From Erysipelothrix sp. HDW6C (lineage in GTDB: Bacteria > Bacillota_I > Bacilli_A > Erysipelotrichales > Erysipelotrichaceae), in contig NZ_CP049861.1 of NCBI RefSeq assembly GCF_011299615.1, positions 558,001-622,000 on the forward strand: a stretch of 64,000 bases of DNA. Reading direction: 5' to 3'. Each line of letters opens with the position of its first letter. The first letter of the stretch is position 1. Position numbers and translations under genes: made by a program. Below are positions 16,700 to 25,401 of the stretch, one piece after another. The notes beneath the pieces are model-generated. The model was not told the DNA's origin and did no database searches. It worked only from the letters and a program-made list of their open reading frames with translations.

Positions 16700-18001
16700 T
16701 TAGTAATTCGCGCGTTTGTAAATTTCCATAACGGTATTACGATATTTATCAATGTATGCATAGATTGTTGTGGCACGTGCACGGACCGGTTTTCCATAGG
16801 TTCCTTGTTCGTAGCGGTTACGAATATTGTGATTTGGTTGGGTGGGTGCAATCTCTTCAATTGCCTTTACACTGAAATTTAAATCATCGATATTTGTAAC
16901 ATAAATACTTGCAGGCTCAAGTCGATTCATCGTATCTAACGAATCCAGTGCAAAGATACTTTGTCCGCTTAAACGTGGCATAATATTTTCAATGATGTTC
17001 AAGACCGGTGATTGGTGCAATTTCAAGTCAAATTGATCATAAATGAGTGTGTTACCTACTAATAAGTCCAAAAGAGATACAGAAATGCGAAGTACCTGTG
17101 TTAGTCCCGAGGGGAGCTCATCGACAGGAACATCAACGACGCCCAGTGAGGTCCGTTTTAAGGTCTTCAATTGGTATTTCCACACATCGGGTTTAATTGG
17201 ATGAAATTCGTAGTGCACTTCTTCAACTAAGGGAAAGATGCTGCGAATAAAGTCATTCAATACCGGTTGGGTGTGCTCCAAGAACACTCGGAGATGTGCG
17301 TTGGTGATACCACCGAATACATCCACATCGCAGTCATACCAAAAATTAAAGAATTCTTCTTGAGTATACTGACCTTCAACAGAAACGCGAATATGTGCAA
17401 TGTAATGAACAAAATCATTGAGCGTCGATTTAAAGGCAACCTCTTTATTTTCAAATTGAATATAAGCGAGAATGGAAAGCAGCGTATGTTTTCCAAAGTG
17501 TTCGCGGTGCATTTGCATAATATAGGGGAGATCTTTGACCAAGACCATACTTCTCCCAAACTCAAGGTCACATCGATTGGCAACATAGATAATGTTATCT
17601 TTGTTGTTAAGGCGCTTAAACAGTGATTCCTCAATCAATTCCATTGTGGAACTAAACGTAAGTGAGTAAACAAAGTTTTGGCCATTAACAAGCACATCGT
17701 ACTTCAATTCCATGGTATCTGTAGCGTGTTTTCGGTAGTGTTTTGCTACCTCTGTCTTCATGTCAAATGGTAGGACAGTGGTATCGTATTTAAAATTGGA
17801 CCGTGTTGCATAAACATGGTTAACCCGATACGAATCTGTCAATCGCTTAAGAAATGCGAATGATTGCAGAAACGAGGTTTTACCGCTGGAGTTCTCTCCA
17901 AACAGAAATACATGAGGTTTATAGGATCCCCTTCGATTTTTAAGCGAGACGAACGACTCGTCGAAACACCTAAAATTTTTCATATAAACTGACCCAAACA
18001 C
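16700..18001 (-). CDS. AAA-family (ABC-like) ATPase, stand-alone
   Basis: A 433-residue cytosolic ATPase of the OLD/AAA_15 kind. The N-terminal MKNFRCF and Walker A GENSSGKTS (residues 35-43) are clear. Near the C-terminus LPSGLTQVLRIS stands where the ABC signature should be. The Walker B region reads TLIYDQFDLKLHQSP, where relatives have DE before the LH, so the catalytic glutamate appears to be Gln. The GTG start has GGGTGAT just upstream. No nuclease or DUF4435-type partner follows. Relatives act in phage defence or DNA repair, but no role can be assigned here. Confidence 0.8.
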   Translation of the reverse strand: MFGSVYMKNFRCFDESFVSLKNRRGSYKPHVFLFGENSSGKTSFLQSFAFLKRLTDSYRVNHVYATRSNFKYDTTVLPFDMKTEVAKHYRKHATDTMELKYDVLVNGQNFVYSLTFSSTMELIEESLFKRLNNKDNIIYVANRCDLEFGRSMVLVKDLPYIMQMHREHFGKHTLLSILAYIQFENKEVAFKSTLNDFVHYIAHIRVSVEGQYTQEEFFNFWYDCDVDVFGGITNAHLRVFLEHTQPVLNDFIRSIFPLVEEVHYEFHPIKPDVWKYQLKTLKRTSLGVVDVPVDELPSGLTQVLRISVSLLDLLVGNTLIYDQFDLKLHQSPVLNIIENIMPRLSGQSIFALDSLDTMNRLEPASIYVTNIDDLNFSVKAIEEIAPTQPNHNIRNRYEQGTYGKPVRARATTIYAYIDKYRNTVMEIYKRANY

Positions 18002-18063
18002 GAGATCACCCTTTCTTATTCTATATACATGATACTAAAAAAAGGCTCAAAAGGCACGGAAAA

Positions 18064-18081
18064 AAAGAGCCTTCGCTCTTT
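18064..18081 (-). terminator. Intrinsic terminator
   Basis: A stem of AAAGAGC and GCTCTTT with a 4-base loop, followed on the minus strand by a T-run. It overlaps the stop of the DUF1576 gene. Confidence 0.7.
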
Positions 18082-19327
18082 AGATTTCAATTGAGATTTC
18101 TTTATTCTTGATTTTTTTTAAAATTGGTACAAGTACTGAAGCAACGATTCCAACCGAAAATCCAGTATTGTAAAGGTTCATACCCGAATGAAGTTGCCCA
18201 GAATTAAGTACAACTGAAGAATTAATAAAACTTGCGACAATACCCCAAGCAAAGCCAAAGTATCCAGCAATTGGGGCCAGTGCAGTTCCAAATAATGCGG
18301 CAAAGAGAATGGTGGGTTGATCAAGTGTCCAACTCTTTGTTAAGCCACCCAAAACCACACCAATAAATATCGGTAGAATATTACGAGCATGTTTACCCAA
18401 GCCTGAGAAGCCAACTACGGTCAGAATGCCACCCATAATGGGTCCGTTCAATTCACCCTTGGCAATAAAAAGCACATATACCAAGCAAAGAATGCCATTG
18501 ATGCCCATGTTCATAAGTACTGTACTGAGTCCAAAGTTTTCGAGGAAGTCGTTATGTTGATACCCGGTTTCTTTGAGAAGTTTCCAATAGGACTTAAGAC
18601 TGCGATTGTTGCCAAGAAATCCAGCGACAAACATTACAATGAATAGTGTTGCTAAGATATAAGCAAACGCCTCCGTATGCCCAACATCAAGGATGAGTCG
18701 TTGTCGTGGTTCATAACCATAAGATTTCATGATAGACACATAAAGTGTGGCAATAATTCCAATGGAGAATCCCGTATTGTAAAGGTTGAATCCCTCGTGG
18801 ACTTTGAATAAGTTATCAGCAACGGGTTTAATTACAAATCCAACCGACATGCCGACGACAATTCCAGCAATCGTCCGTAGCGGATCGCTGAGTGGCACAA
18901 ATAAGATAATCTCAGTGACAATTGGAGCGAAACTTGTCGCCAACAGTGACATATGGACGATATCTCTATAGTCTTTTTTTGTAAGTTTTGAGTAGAGGAA
19001 TGTTCCCAGTAAAATAGGAACAACATTGAAAACATTCTTTCCAAAAAATGCGAAACTCCCCATTAAGTAAACGGATGCAATGGCAGTGCCATTGATTGCG
19101 GCGCCGGAGATGTAAATAATGATAATTGCCATGAGCGTTAAGATGCCCACATTGAAAAGTGCAGCACCCAAGCCGCCGATCGCAATGTAATCGGTGATGA
19201 GTACGCTTGATTCAGTAATGATTCGTGTCATGCCGTTGAATATTTCAAATGGTGATGCAATAAAGAAAGAAACCACCAAAGGAAGGAGACTGGAAATCAC
19301 GAGGAACTTAATTGTCTTCTGTTTCAT
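18080..19327 (-). CDS. DUF1576-family polytopic membrane protein
   Basis: A 415-residue protein with about 12 hydrophobic segments. The sequence is internally duplicated: both halves carry a near-identical NLYNTGFSxGI(I/V)A element (around residues 183 and 389), so it is an inverted-repeat or tandem-duplicated transporter-like fold. It matches my memory of DUF1576, a family without known substrate. AAGGACG precedes the ATG. It stands as a single gene between two terminators. Confidence 0.8.
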   Translation of the reverse strand: MKQKTIKFLVISSLLPLVVSFFIASPFEIFNGMTRIITESSVLITDYIAIGGLGAALFNVGILTLMAIIIIYISGAAINGTAIASVYLMGSFAFFGKNVFNVVPILLGTFLYSKLTKKDYRDIVHMSLLATSFAPIVTEIILFVPLSDPLRTIAGIVVGMSVGFVIKPVADNLFKVHEGFNLYNTGFSIGIIATLYVSIMKSYGYEPRQRLILDVGHTEAFAYILATLFIVMFVAGFLGNNRSLKSYWKLLKETGYQHNDFLENFGLSTVLMNMGINGILCLVYVLFIAKGELNGPIMGGILTVVGFSGLGKHARNILPIFIGVVLGGLTKSWTLDQPTILFAALFGTALAPIAGYFGFAWGIVASFINSSVVLNSGQLHSGMNLYNTGFSVGIVASVLVPILKKIKNKEISIEI

Positions 19328-19400
19328 AAATCACGTCCTTAATTTCTTTTATTTTAACTGACCGACGGTCAATAAACAAGAAGTTCGCAAATAAAAAACA

Positions 19401-19426
19401 AGAAAAAAACGCTGAAGGTCAGCGTT
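19401..19426 (-). terminator. relQ terminator
   Basis: Perfect 8-bp arms (19408-19415 with 19419-19426) followed on the minus strand by a run of seven Ts. It overlaps the last bases of the gene. Confidence 0.75.
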
Positions 19427-20102
19427 AGTCAGTATCGTTCTCGTCATCAATCAATGTTCGGATATCCAACATTTTTTGATCGGTTAGGGCAATTGTTTCA
19501 GCGCATTCTTGCAGTGCATCAGAAACACTGGCAATATGTTTGTGGTTTTTCTTGTAGCGAATTTCGTGCTCAAGACTAGCCCAAAAGTCCATTGCAATCG
19601 TACGGATTTGTATTTCAACACGTACATAGTATTTTCCAGCAGAAAGGAATACAGGAATTTCTACAATCATGTGTAGACTGCGGTATCCATTCTCTTTGGG
19701 GTTTTGAATATAATCTTTAACTTCAATGACGCGAATATCATCTTGTCCAGAAATCATATTGGACAGTGTATAAATATCATCGATGTATGAACAGATGACA
19801 CGCACACCGGCGACATCATTCAGATTCTCGCGAACAGATTCGACCGATATAGGGCAATCATCGCGAATAAGTTTATCGACGATACTTTGTGGTTTCTTGA
19901 CGCGCGATTTAATCATGGCGATGGGATTGCGTGGTGTAAGATGTGCAAGTTCACGATCAAGAATCTTCAACTTGGTAGAGATTTCTTCGACTGCACATTC
20001 GTATAGCAACATCATTTCTTTGAATTTCTTCGCTTGTTGTAAGAATAGAGCGGGGATTTTAAAGACCTGGTCCCGATTGATTGTAATTTCATGTTGTGAC
20101 AA
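19425..20102 (-). CDS. relQ: Small alarmone synthetase (RelQ/YjbM type GTP pyrophosphokinase)
   Basis: Makes (p)ppGpp from GTP/GDP and ATP. It has only the synthetase domain: GVRVICSYIDDIY, the NPKENGYRSLHMIV motif and VEIQIRTIAMDFWASLEH. The hydrolase domain of Rel is absent and the size (about 225 residues) fits SAS1 enzymes. The start is probably the TTG at 20102 (LSQHEITI), because AAGGAG sits 8 bases upstream; a GTG at 20111 would overlap that site. It is a single gene with its own terminator. SAS1 enzymes usually form tetramers and respond to cell-wall stress through transcription. Confidence 0.9.
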   Translation of the reverse strand: MSQHEITINRDQVFKIPALFLQQAKKFKEMMLLYECAVEEISTKLKILDRELAHLTPRNPIAMIKSRVKKPQSIVDKLIRDDCPISVESVRENLNDVAGVRVICSYIDDIYTLSNMISGQDDIRVIEVKDYIQNPKENGYRSLHMIVEIPVFLSAGKYYVRVEIQIRTIAMDFWASLEHEIRYKKNHKHIASVSDALQECAETIALTDQKMLDIRTLIDDENDTD

Positions 20103-20151
20103 AAATATCACTCCTTAATACATGTATTGTACCAAATGTACGCAAATAAAA

Positions 20152-20167
20152 AAGAGCCGTGGCTCTT
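20152..20167 (-). terminator. Terminator of the YneR-like gene
   Basis: A short stem AAGAGCC/GGCTCTT with a 2-base gap is followed on the minus strand by six Ts. It overlaps the stop codon. Confidence 0.65.
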
Positions 20168-20450
20168 ATTTTACAATAACTTCATAATTGGGTTCCGAAC
20201 CATCTTCACGCAATGTAATATGAAGATCTTTATCAGCGAAGAACCATTCATCGAATTGTTCAACGTAGAAATTAATACCTTCAACGGTTACAAGCTCAAA
20301 GGGATTGGTTGGTTCTTGTTTTGCGATGGCAAAAGAAAATCCACCATGAGGACCGTAAACCTTTCCAAAGAATTTAATACTGTCACCAGCAACAAGGTCC
20401 ATCTCACGGATATACCATTGTGCGGCGTCTTTTGATACTGTTAGTTCCAT
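20166..20450 (-). CDS. HesB/YneR-like protein
   Basis: A 94-residue protein of the HesB/IscA-related YneR group. The N-terminus MELTVSKDAAQWY and the segment GDSIKFFGKVYGPHGGFSFAI match that group. It has no cysteine, so it lacks the CxnCGC residues by which A-type carriers bind Fe-S clusters, and iron-sulfur carriage should not be assumed. Physiological role unknown. It lies alone between relQ and the barrel protein gene. Confidence 0.8.
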   Translation of the reverse strand: MELTVSKDAAQWYIREMDLVAGDSIKFFGKVYGPHGGFSFAIAKQEPTNPFELVTVEGINFYVEQFDEWFFADKDLHITLREDGSEPNYEVIVK

Positions 20451-20512
20451 AATGTCACCTCTATCGATACATTCATTCTACCACAGTTTTAGTGTAGTGT
20501 AAGGAGCGATGC

Positions 20513-21166
20513 TTACTTACGGTAGCTTTCCATCATTCCTTTAAAGAGATCTGCAGTACTTGGTGGTGTATATGTAATTGCATTTGCACCTGCTTCGATT
20601 GTTTCGGCAATGGACGCCTCAGTAGGTCCCCCAGTTGCGATAATCGGAACTTCAGGATGTTGAGCACGAATCTTGCGAACAACTTCTGCCGTACGCGGCC
20701 CAGCAGATACATTGAGAACCGCTGAACCACTTCGTAAACGGGCATGAATGTCAGTATCCTCACTGACGACCGTTACGATAATGGGGATTTCTAAACTTGC
20801 TTTAATCCCTGTAATCACCACATTGCTTGTCGGTGCATTTACAACTACGCCCATAGCACCTTGACGCTCAGCATCAATCGCTAACCCAATAACACGGGGC
20901 CCACGTGTTGTACCTCCACCCACACCAGCAAATACAGGTTTGTCCGTTGATTGGACTATGGCATCAGTAATAATTGGTTGTGGTGTAAAGGGGTAAACTG
21001 CGATGACTGCATCGGCATTGCAATTACGAATAATAGCAACATCAGTGGTAAAGATAAATGACTTCAGCAAGCGTCCAAAAACACGGATTCCAGTTGCTGC
21101 TTCAATGCTCTCGGGCATTCTAATAATATTCTTGCGTAAATTACCGCTATATTCTGGTGTTTTCAT
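20513..21166 (-). CDS. TIM-barrel protein, putative hydrolase
   Basis: About 217 residues with a beta/alpha-barrel pattern: repeated beta strands ending in small residues such as AVIAVYPF, VFAGVGGGT, GVVVNAP, AVLNVSAG, IIATGGPT and AITYTPPS. Gly-rich loops near the C-terminus (ATGGPTEAS, AGANAI) look like a phosphate-binding site, as in ThiG or HisA-like barrels. Related genes are usually annotated just as 'hydrolase'. I chose the second ATG (MKTPEYS, 21166) because AGGAG is 9 bases before it. It begins about 12 bases after the YitT-like gene and is likely co-transcribed with it. Confidence 0.65.
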   Translation of the reverse strand: MKTPEYSGNLRKNIIRMPESIEAATGIRVFGRLLKSFIFTTDVAIIRNCNADAVIAVYPFTPQPIITDAIVQSTDKPVFAGVGGGTTRGPRVIGLAIDAERQGAMGVVVNAPTSNVVITGIKASLEIPIIVTVVSEDTDIHARLRSGSAVLNVSAGPRTAEVVRKIRAQHPEVPIIATGGPTEASIAETIEAGANAITYTPPSTADLFKGMMESYRK

Positions 21167-21178
21167 TTCACACATCTC

Positions 21179-22033
21179 CTAAATCAAACGTTTTTCAAAT
21201 CCGCCATCGACTTTAAGATTCTTGGTCACAATAATAAATGCTTTAGGATCATGCTTCTTAATCAGTCGCTTAATATCAGCAATTTCAGACTGCGCCACAA
21301 TCGTGACAAACACATCAAGACTTGTACCTGTGTAGGCACCAAATCCTTCCCAATGTGTTACACCACGGACAATTTCAGAAATAACCAATGATTTGATTTC
21401 TTTATTCTTTGTAAATACCATGACACTTGCTTCAAGATTGTGTTCATGGAACTTATCAAGACCAAATGAGAAAATGTATGAGTAGACTAAAGAGTATAAG
21501 GCAGTTTGCAAATCGTAGACTACCATACATATGATATAAATAACACTGTTAATGACCAAATAAATCGAGCCAATGCTTCCTTTATTATTTTGCGAACGAT
21601 AGAATCCAATAACATCGAGCCCTCCGCTTGAACCTTTTGCTCTAAATGTTAAGGATGATCCAAAAGAACCAAGAACACCAGCGAGTACGATGGCAATAAA
21701 AACATCGGCTACAATGGGTTTTTCGGGGATTGGAATTAATGTAAGTGCAATAGTTTGTGTTATAATACTGAGTAAACTTAATTGCACAAATTTTTTGGAT
21801 AAACGACTCCATGCAAAGATAAAGATGGGGATGTTTAAAGCCATACTCAGCATTCCGGCAATATCGAAGTTTAATTTCAGGTTGAATGTTGAGACAAAAG
21901 CATCGCGCAGTAATTGGGCGATACCAGTCATTCCACCGTTATAAATCGAAGCAGGAATAAGGAATACGTTAACGGATAATGCGAATAGGAACGACCCTAC
22001 AATTACGTATGTATATCTCTTAATATTGTTCAT
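21179..22033 (-). CDS. YitT-family membrane protein (DUF161 and DUF2179)
   Basis: A 284-residue protein with five to six N-terminal membrane segments including the family motif NVFLIPASIYNGGMTGI and GSSGGLDVIGFY. A cytoplasmic C-terminal DUF2179 domain of about 80 residues follows, containing GVTHWEGFGAYTG. I chose the start MNNIKRYTY at 22033. A longer upstream frame would run into the divergent acetyltransferase gene. No strong RBS precedes this ATG. YitT proteins are widespread in Bacillota and their function is unknown. Confidence 0.88.
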   Translation of the reverse strand: MNNIKRYTYVIVGSFLFALSVNVFLIPASIYNGGMTGIAQLLRDAFVSTFNLKLNFDIAGMLSMALNIPIFIFAWSRLSKKFVQLSLLSIITQTIALTLIPIPEKPIVADVFIAIVLAGVLGSFGSSLTFRAKGSSGGLDVIGFYRSQNNKGSIGSIYLVINSVIYIICMVVYDLQTALYSLVYSYIFSFGLDKFHEHNLEASVMVFTKNKEIKSLVISEIVRGVTHWEGFGAYTGTSLDVFVTIVAQSEIADIKRLIKKHDPKAFIIVTKNLKVDGGFEKRLI

Positions 22034-22094
22034 GGCTTTATTATAACAAAACATTTGCGACAAACGAGGATTATTATCACAAAGGGGAAAAAAT

Positions 22095-22610
22095 ATGCAG
22101 ACTATTTTTCGTAAAACAGAATTAAGAGATATTCCAAGTGTTGTTTCAATGTATGTTGGGGCTGCGCAACAAATGAAAGCAGACGGCATTGATCAGTGGC
22201 AAGATGGGTATCCCAATGAAGTATCATTGCGCGAGGATATTAATAATGGTGTTTCCTTTGTACTGTGTGAAGGAGATCGTGTCATTGCGAGTGCTATGGT
22301 ACTCGTTGGTCATGAATCGACCTATGACACTATCGATGGCATGTGGGGAAACAATCATCCCTATGCGGTCGTTCATCGTTATGTTGTGGATACATCAGTG
22401 GTGGGAAAAGGCGTTGCACATGCAATGCAAGTCGCAATTGAAGCAAGTTTATCTGTGGATACAATTCGCATTGATACACACGAAGCAAATATTCGCATGC
22501 AACGATTCCTTGAAAAAGAAGGGTTTATGAAACGCGGTATCATCAAACTTAACGATGGAAAACCACGCGTTGCCTTTGATAAGATACTGAGAAATGGTGA
22601 ATCTCATTAA
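22095..22610 (+). CDS. GNAT-family N-acetyltransferase
   Basis: A 171-residue GNAT enzyme. The acetyl-CoA binding region is VVDTSVVGKGVAHAMQ, a variant of the usual R/QxxGxG/A loop. The C-terminal part IDTHEANIRMQRFLEKEGF is typical. AAAGGGG lies upstream of the ATG. The substrate is unknown. It is divergent from the YitT-like gene and sits before a small membrane protein and alr. Confidence 0.85.
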   Translation: MQTIFRKTELRDIPSVVSMYVGAAQQMKADGIDQWQDGYPNEVSLREDINNGVSFVLCEGDRVIASAMVLVGHESTYDTIDGMWGNNHPYAVVHRYVVDTSVVGKGVAHAMQVAIEASLSVDTIRIDTHEANIRMQRFLEKEGFMKRGIIKLNDGKPRVAFDKILRNGESH

Positions 22611-22661
22611 GAAATAGTGTAAAATAGACACAGATAGTTTAAATAAGAAAGAAGGACCGTC

Positions 22662-23072
22662 ATGGATTTATTAAATGGACGTACGTTGTCACAAAAACAA
22701 CGTTTCAATCTTATCCTCGTTGCGGGTGCTGTTGCATCCATTGTCTTGGGGATACTAAGTGGATACTTTCGTCAATACGTATTCAATCATGCAATTATTT
22801 TGGTCCTCGTTGGATTAGCAATTGCACTCATTATTCAAAAGGTAGGACATGGTGTTCAAACGCGCTTTGCCGTTGCATCGCTCCTATTCACAGTTTTGGC
22901 AATCTTATTGTCAGATGTTGTTACTGATTTTGGTATTGCAGGTCTTGTTGACTTCAGCGCATACCAATCAGTACTTACCTTTATGATTCATGAAGATATT
23001 TATTCAGTTTTATGGTTAGTATACCGTGCCTTAGCACTGTATATTTCCTACATTTACTCGAGGGTGATTTAA
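22662..23072 (+). CDS. Hypothetical membrane protein upstream of alr
   Basis: A 136-residue protein with four predicted membrane segments and a short cytoplasmic N-terminus (MDLLNGRTLSQKQRF). AAGAAAGGA lies before the ATG. Its TAA stop shares a base with the ATG of alr (TAATG), so the two are translationally coupled. I do not recognise the family. Confidence 0.7.
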   Translation: MDLLNGRTLSQKQRFNLILVAGAVASIVLGILSGYFRQYVFNHAIILVLVGLAIALIIQKVGHGVQTRFAVASLLFTVLAILLSDVVTDFGIAGLVDFSAYQSVLTFMIHEDIYSVLWLVYRALALYISYIYSRVI

Positions 23073-24130
23073 TGGGATTTCGCGAAACATGGGCAACAAT
23101 CAATCTTGACCATCTTAAACACAATTACACGACAATCAAAGAACAGACTCAAACGTCTGTTTTTGGCGTTGTAAAGGCGAATGCATACGGTCATGGTGAT
23201 ATCGTTATAGCAAAAGAATTGATCGCTCTTGGTTCGGAAATAATCTGTGTCTCGTCAATCGATGAAGCCATCCGATTGAGTAATGCTGGCATTGAACATG
23301 ACATTCTCATCTTTAGTTATGTCAATCGTGATGCCATTATAGCCTCGACACGATCAAACTATATTTATACTGTCCCTTCAATGGCATGGTATGAGCAGGT
23401 TTCTGACCTTAATCTTCGATTGCATGTTGAAATCAATACTGGCATGAACCGCTATGGCGTGCGCCATGTGGAAGATGTAGAGCGTATTCTAAAACAGGGA
23501 AACGTTGAAGGGATTTACACCCACTTTCAAAGCCCAGAGAATCTTGAGGCAGGCAATGTGCAACTCCAAAAGTTTAAAGCAATCGTCGATGCACTCAACT
23601 ATGATTTCAAATGGATTCATGTTGGGAATGCGCCGACACCATTGATTGTTGACCAAGCATGGATTAATGGATCGCGACTTGGTTTGGGATTGTATGGTTA
23701 CCGAGTGGATATGCCGGAGCTAAAACCGATACTCGAACTTTACTCACATATCTGTTATCTTGAACCGATTGAAAAAGGTGAAACGATTGGGTATGACCAC
23801 ACCTATACTGTTGAAGAAGATGGCCTCTATGGTACGATGCCAATCGGATATGCTGATAATTTTGATATCCGCAATAAACTTGTACCGGTGGCGATTCATG
23901 GCAAATTCTATCCAATTGTCGGTAAGGTTTGTATGGATCAAACCATGATTCACGTTGATAGTGCAGTGAAACTTGGGGATCCCGTAGAACTCATTGGACC
24001 GCATCGAACCAGTAAAATGATTCATGATGCGACCGGTGTGATGACATACATTCAGTTGTCGACACTCAGTGATCGCATTACCCGTAAGTACTATCGCAAT
24101 CACGAATGTGTTCTGGAAGTTAATCGTTAA
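23072..24130 (+). CDS. alr: Alanine racemase
   Basis: PLP-dependent interconversion of L- and D-alanine for peptidoglycan. The PLP lysine is K35 in VVKANAYGHG. The second catalytic base, a Tyr, is in GYDHTYTVEE near residue 255. The motif reading PIVGKVCMDQTM is also typical. The length of 352 residues is normal. The start MGFRETW at 23072 overlaps the preceding stop by one base. A frame extending further upstream is not real because it covers the coupled gene. A terminator follows at 24139-24164. Confidence 0.95.
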   Translation: MGFRETWATINLDHLKHNYTTIKEQTQTSVFGVVKANAYGHGDIVIAKELIALGSEIICVSSIDEAIRLSNAGIEHDILIFSYVNRDAIIASTRSNYIYTVPSMAWYEQVSDLNLRLHVEINTGMNRYGVRHVEDVERILKQGNVEGIYTHFQSPENLEAGNVQLQKFKAIVDALNYDFKWIHVGNAPTPLIVDQAWINGSRLGLGLYGYRVDMPELKPILELYSHICYLEPIEKGETIGYDHTYTVEEDGLYGTMPIGYADNFDIRNKLVPVAIHGKFYPIVGKVCMDQTMIHVDSAVKLGDPVELIGPHRTSKMIHDATGVMTYIQLSTLSDRITRKYYRNHECVLEVNR

Positions 24131-24138
24131 AAATTTTG

Positions 24139-24164
24139 GATTGGGGAAACCCAATCTTTTTTTT
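24139..24164 (+). terminator. alr terminator
   Basis: GATTGGG/CCCAATC stem with a GAAA loop and a run of eight Ts. Confidence 0.9.
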
Positions 24165-24176
24165 GCATGCAATAAA

Positions 24177-24201
24177 AAACTCGACAAATGACGTCGAGTT
24201 T
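24177..24201 (-). terminator. HAD hydrolase gene terminator
   Basis: A 9-bp stem (24177-24185 with 24193-24201) at the stop codon, followed on the minus strand by TTTTATTG. Confidence 0.75.
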
Positions 24202-24887
24202 TATTGAGTTAGTTGGAGTATTGCCTCAGCAAGGTCTTTGTGAGATGCAAACGTTAAGGAAACCACATCATGGGTATTTTCACGATGATTGAGCCAAATT
24301 GCATTCCATCCTGCATTCAGTGCACCGAGGATGTCGTTATGGTAAGAATCACCAATCATGAGGCAATCTTCCGGTTTTGTTCCCGTCACTGTGTTAACGT
24401 GTTGGAAAATATGGATATCGGGTTTGTAGTAGCCAATGTCGCCTGAGATGAAAATACAATTGGGATCAAAATAACGTTCAAGGTTGAGTGCCGCAATCTT
24501 CTTGCTTTGATGATCGGATGGACCATTTGTAATTAAAGCTATTGGGTAGTTTTCCGCATTAAGATGGATTAATAACTGTTCCATATCTTCATCCAAACAC
24601 AAATGCGCTTGCTCATACGCGTAAGCAGCTTGAAAAGCATCTGCTTGTGCATCGCTGTAAGATATATTGAAGTGCGTTAATGCCTTTTGAATCCGATAGC
24701 GTTGCGTGCTTTCGAGGGTCATATGGCCATCTTGTGAAAGGTGGAAGACTTCGTCACTGTATTGTCGCGTGAGCCGGTACAAAGCATCCACATCATCCAC
24801 CTCAAGTGCGACAGTTTGCATCGCATTTTGAAAAGGGACGATTTGATTGTAAAGTGTATCATCCAAGTCAAAGAATAGTATTTTCAT
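24201..24887 (-). CDS. HAD-superfamily hydrolase (subfamily IA)
   Basis: A 228-residue phosphatase-like enzyme. Motif I is FFDLDDTLYN with D7 and D9. Motif II is LITNGPSDHQSKK, motif III has the Lys in GYYKPDIHIF, and motif IV is MIGDSYHNDILGA. The motif I and NGPSDHQSKK pattern resembles YjjG-type nucleotidases. GGAG precedes the ATG. The substrate is not proven. Convergent with alr. Confidence 0.88.
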   Translation of the reverse strand: MKILFFDLDDTLYNQIVPFQNAMQTVALEVDDVDALYRLTRQYSDEVFHLSQDGHMTLESTQRYRIQKALTHFNISYSDAQADAFQAAYAYEQAHLCLDEDMEQLLIHLNAENYPIALITNGPSDHQSKKIAALNLERYFDPNCIFISGDIGYYKPDIHIFQHVNTVTGTKPEDCLMIGDSYHNDILGALNAGWNAIWLNHRENTHDVVSLTFASHKDLAEAILQLTQ

Positions 24888-24902
24888 GCGGTATCTCCAA
24901 AA

Positions 24903-25367
24903 TTAACGTTTGTTGGTAGTGCAGGTAAGCCCCAGTTCTTCATAGTTAGAGACAGTTTCACTCAAACTCAAGAAGTTAAGGTATGCATCAGGATCACCTT
25001 GAATAAGTCCTTCCGCAATTAATGAATCCATATCCGCTTCTTTATAGTCGATGGTTGTGGAATCAGTTAGCACATTGTTTTCGATAGAGGAAGTATAAGT
25101 AACACCAGGAATCGCATTCAATGCAGTGGATAATGCTTCAACCTCAAGGGCAAGATTTGTTGCGGTGATGGAACCATCTTCAATGGCTTTGGAAAAGTTG
25201 GTGACGCTGGTTGTTACTGATGAGGTTACCCGATCATTATCGGCTAACAAGACGTCAGAGTATGAATCGGTTGCATCAGAAATTGTACAGCTCGTCTCAG
25301 TGGCAGTTTTCTTTGTGCATCCCGTTAAGAATACGAGACACAGACTTGCAAGAATTAGTTTTTTCAT
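24903..25367 (-). CDS. Hypothetical lipoprotein
   Basis: A 154-residue product with a lipoprotein signal peptide: MKKLILASLCLVFLTGC, with Cys17 as the lipidation site. The mature part is Thr/Ser-rich and acidic with no recognised domain. GGAGG lies before the ATG. It sits between rmuC and the HAD hydrolase gene, all on the minus strand. Confidence 0.75.
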   Translation of the reverse strand: MKKLILASLCLVFLTGCTKKTATETSCTISDATDSYSDVLLADNDRVTSSVTTSVTNFSKAIEDGSITATNLALEVEALSTALNAIPGVTYTSSIENNVLTDSTTIDYKEADMDSLIAEGLIQGDPDAYLNFLSLSETVSNYEELGLTCTTNKR

Positions 25368-25401
25368 AATGACCTCCGCTTTGTATTAATTATACACCAA
25401 A

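Noticed and set aside
16588-16860. 90-codon minus-strand frame overlapping the ATPase gene end
   Set aside because: It overlaps the real ATPase frame by 160 bases, has no good RBS and an unprotein-like composition.
20166-20450. Iron-sulfur carrier function for the YneR-like protein
   Set aside because: The sequence has no cysteine, so the cluster-binding residues of IscA/HesB carriers are absent.
22034-22189. N-terminal extension of the YitT-like frame
   Set aside because: It runs into the divergent acetyltransferase gene and lacks homology-like sequence; MNNIKRY at 22033 fits the family start.
23012-23071. Upstream extension of alr
   Set aside because: It lies inside the preceding membrane-protein gene. 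The coupled ATG at 23072 begins the known N-terminus of the racemase.
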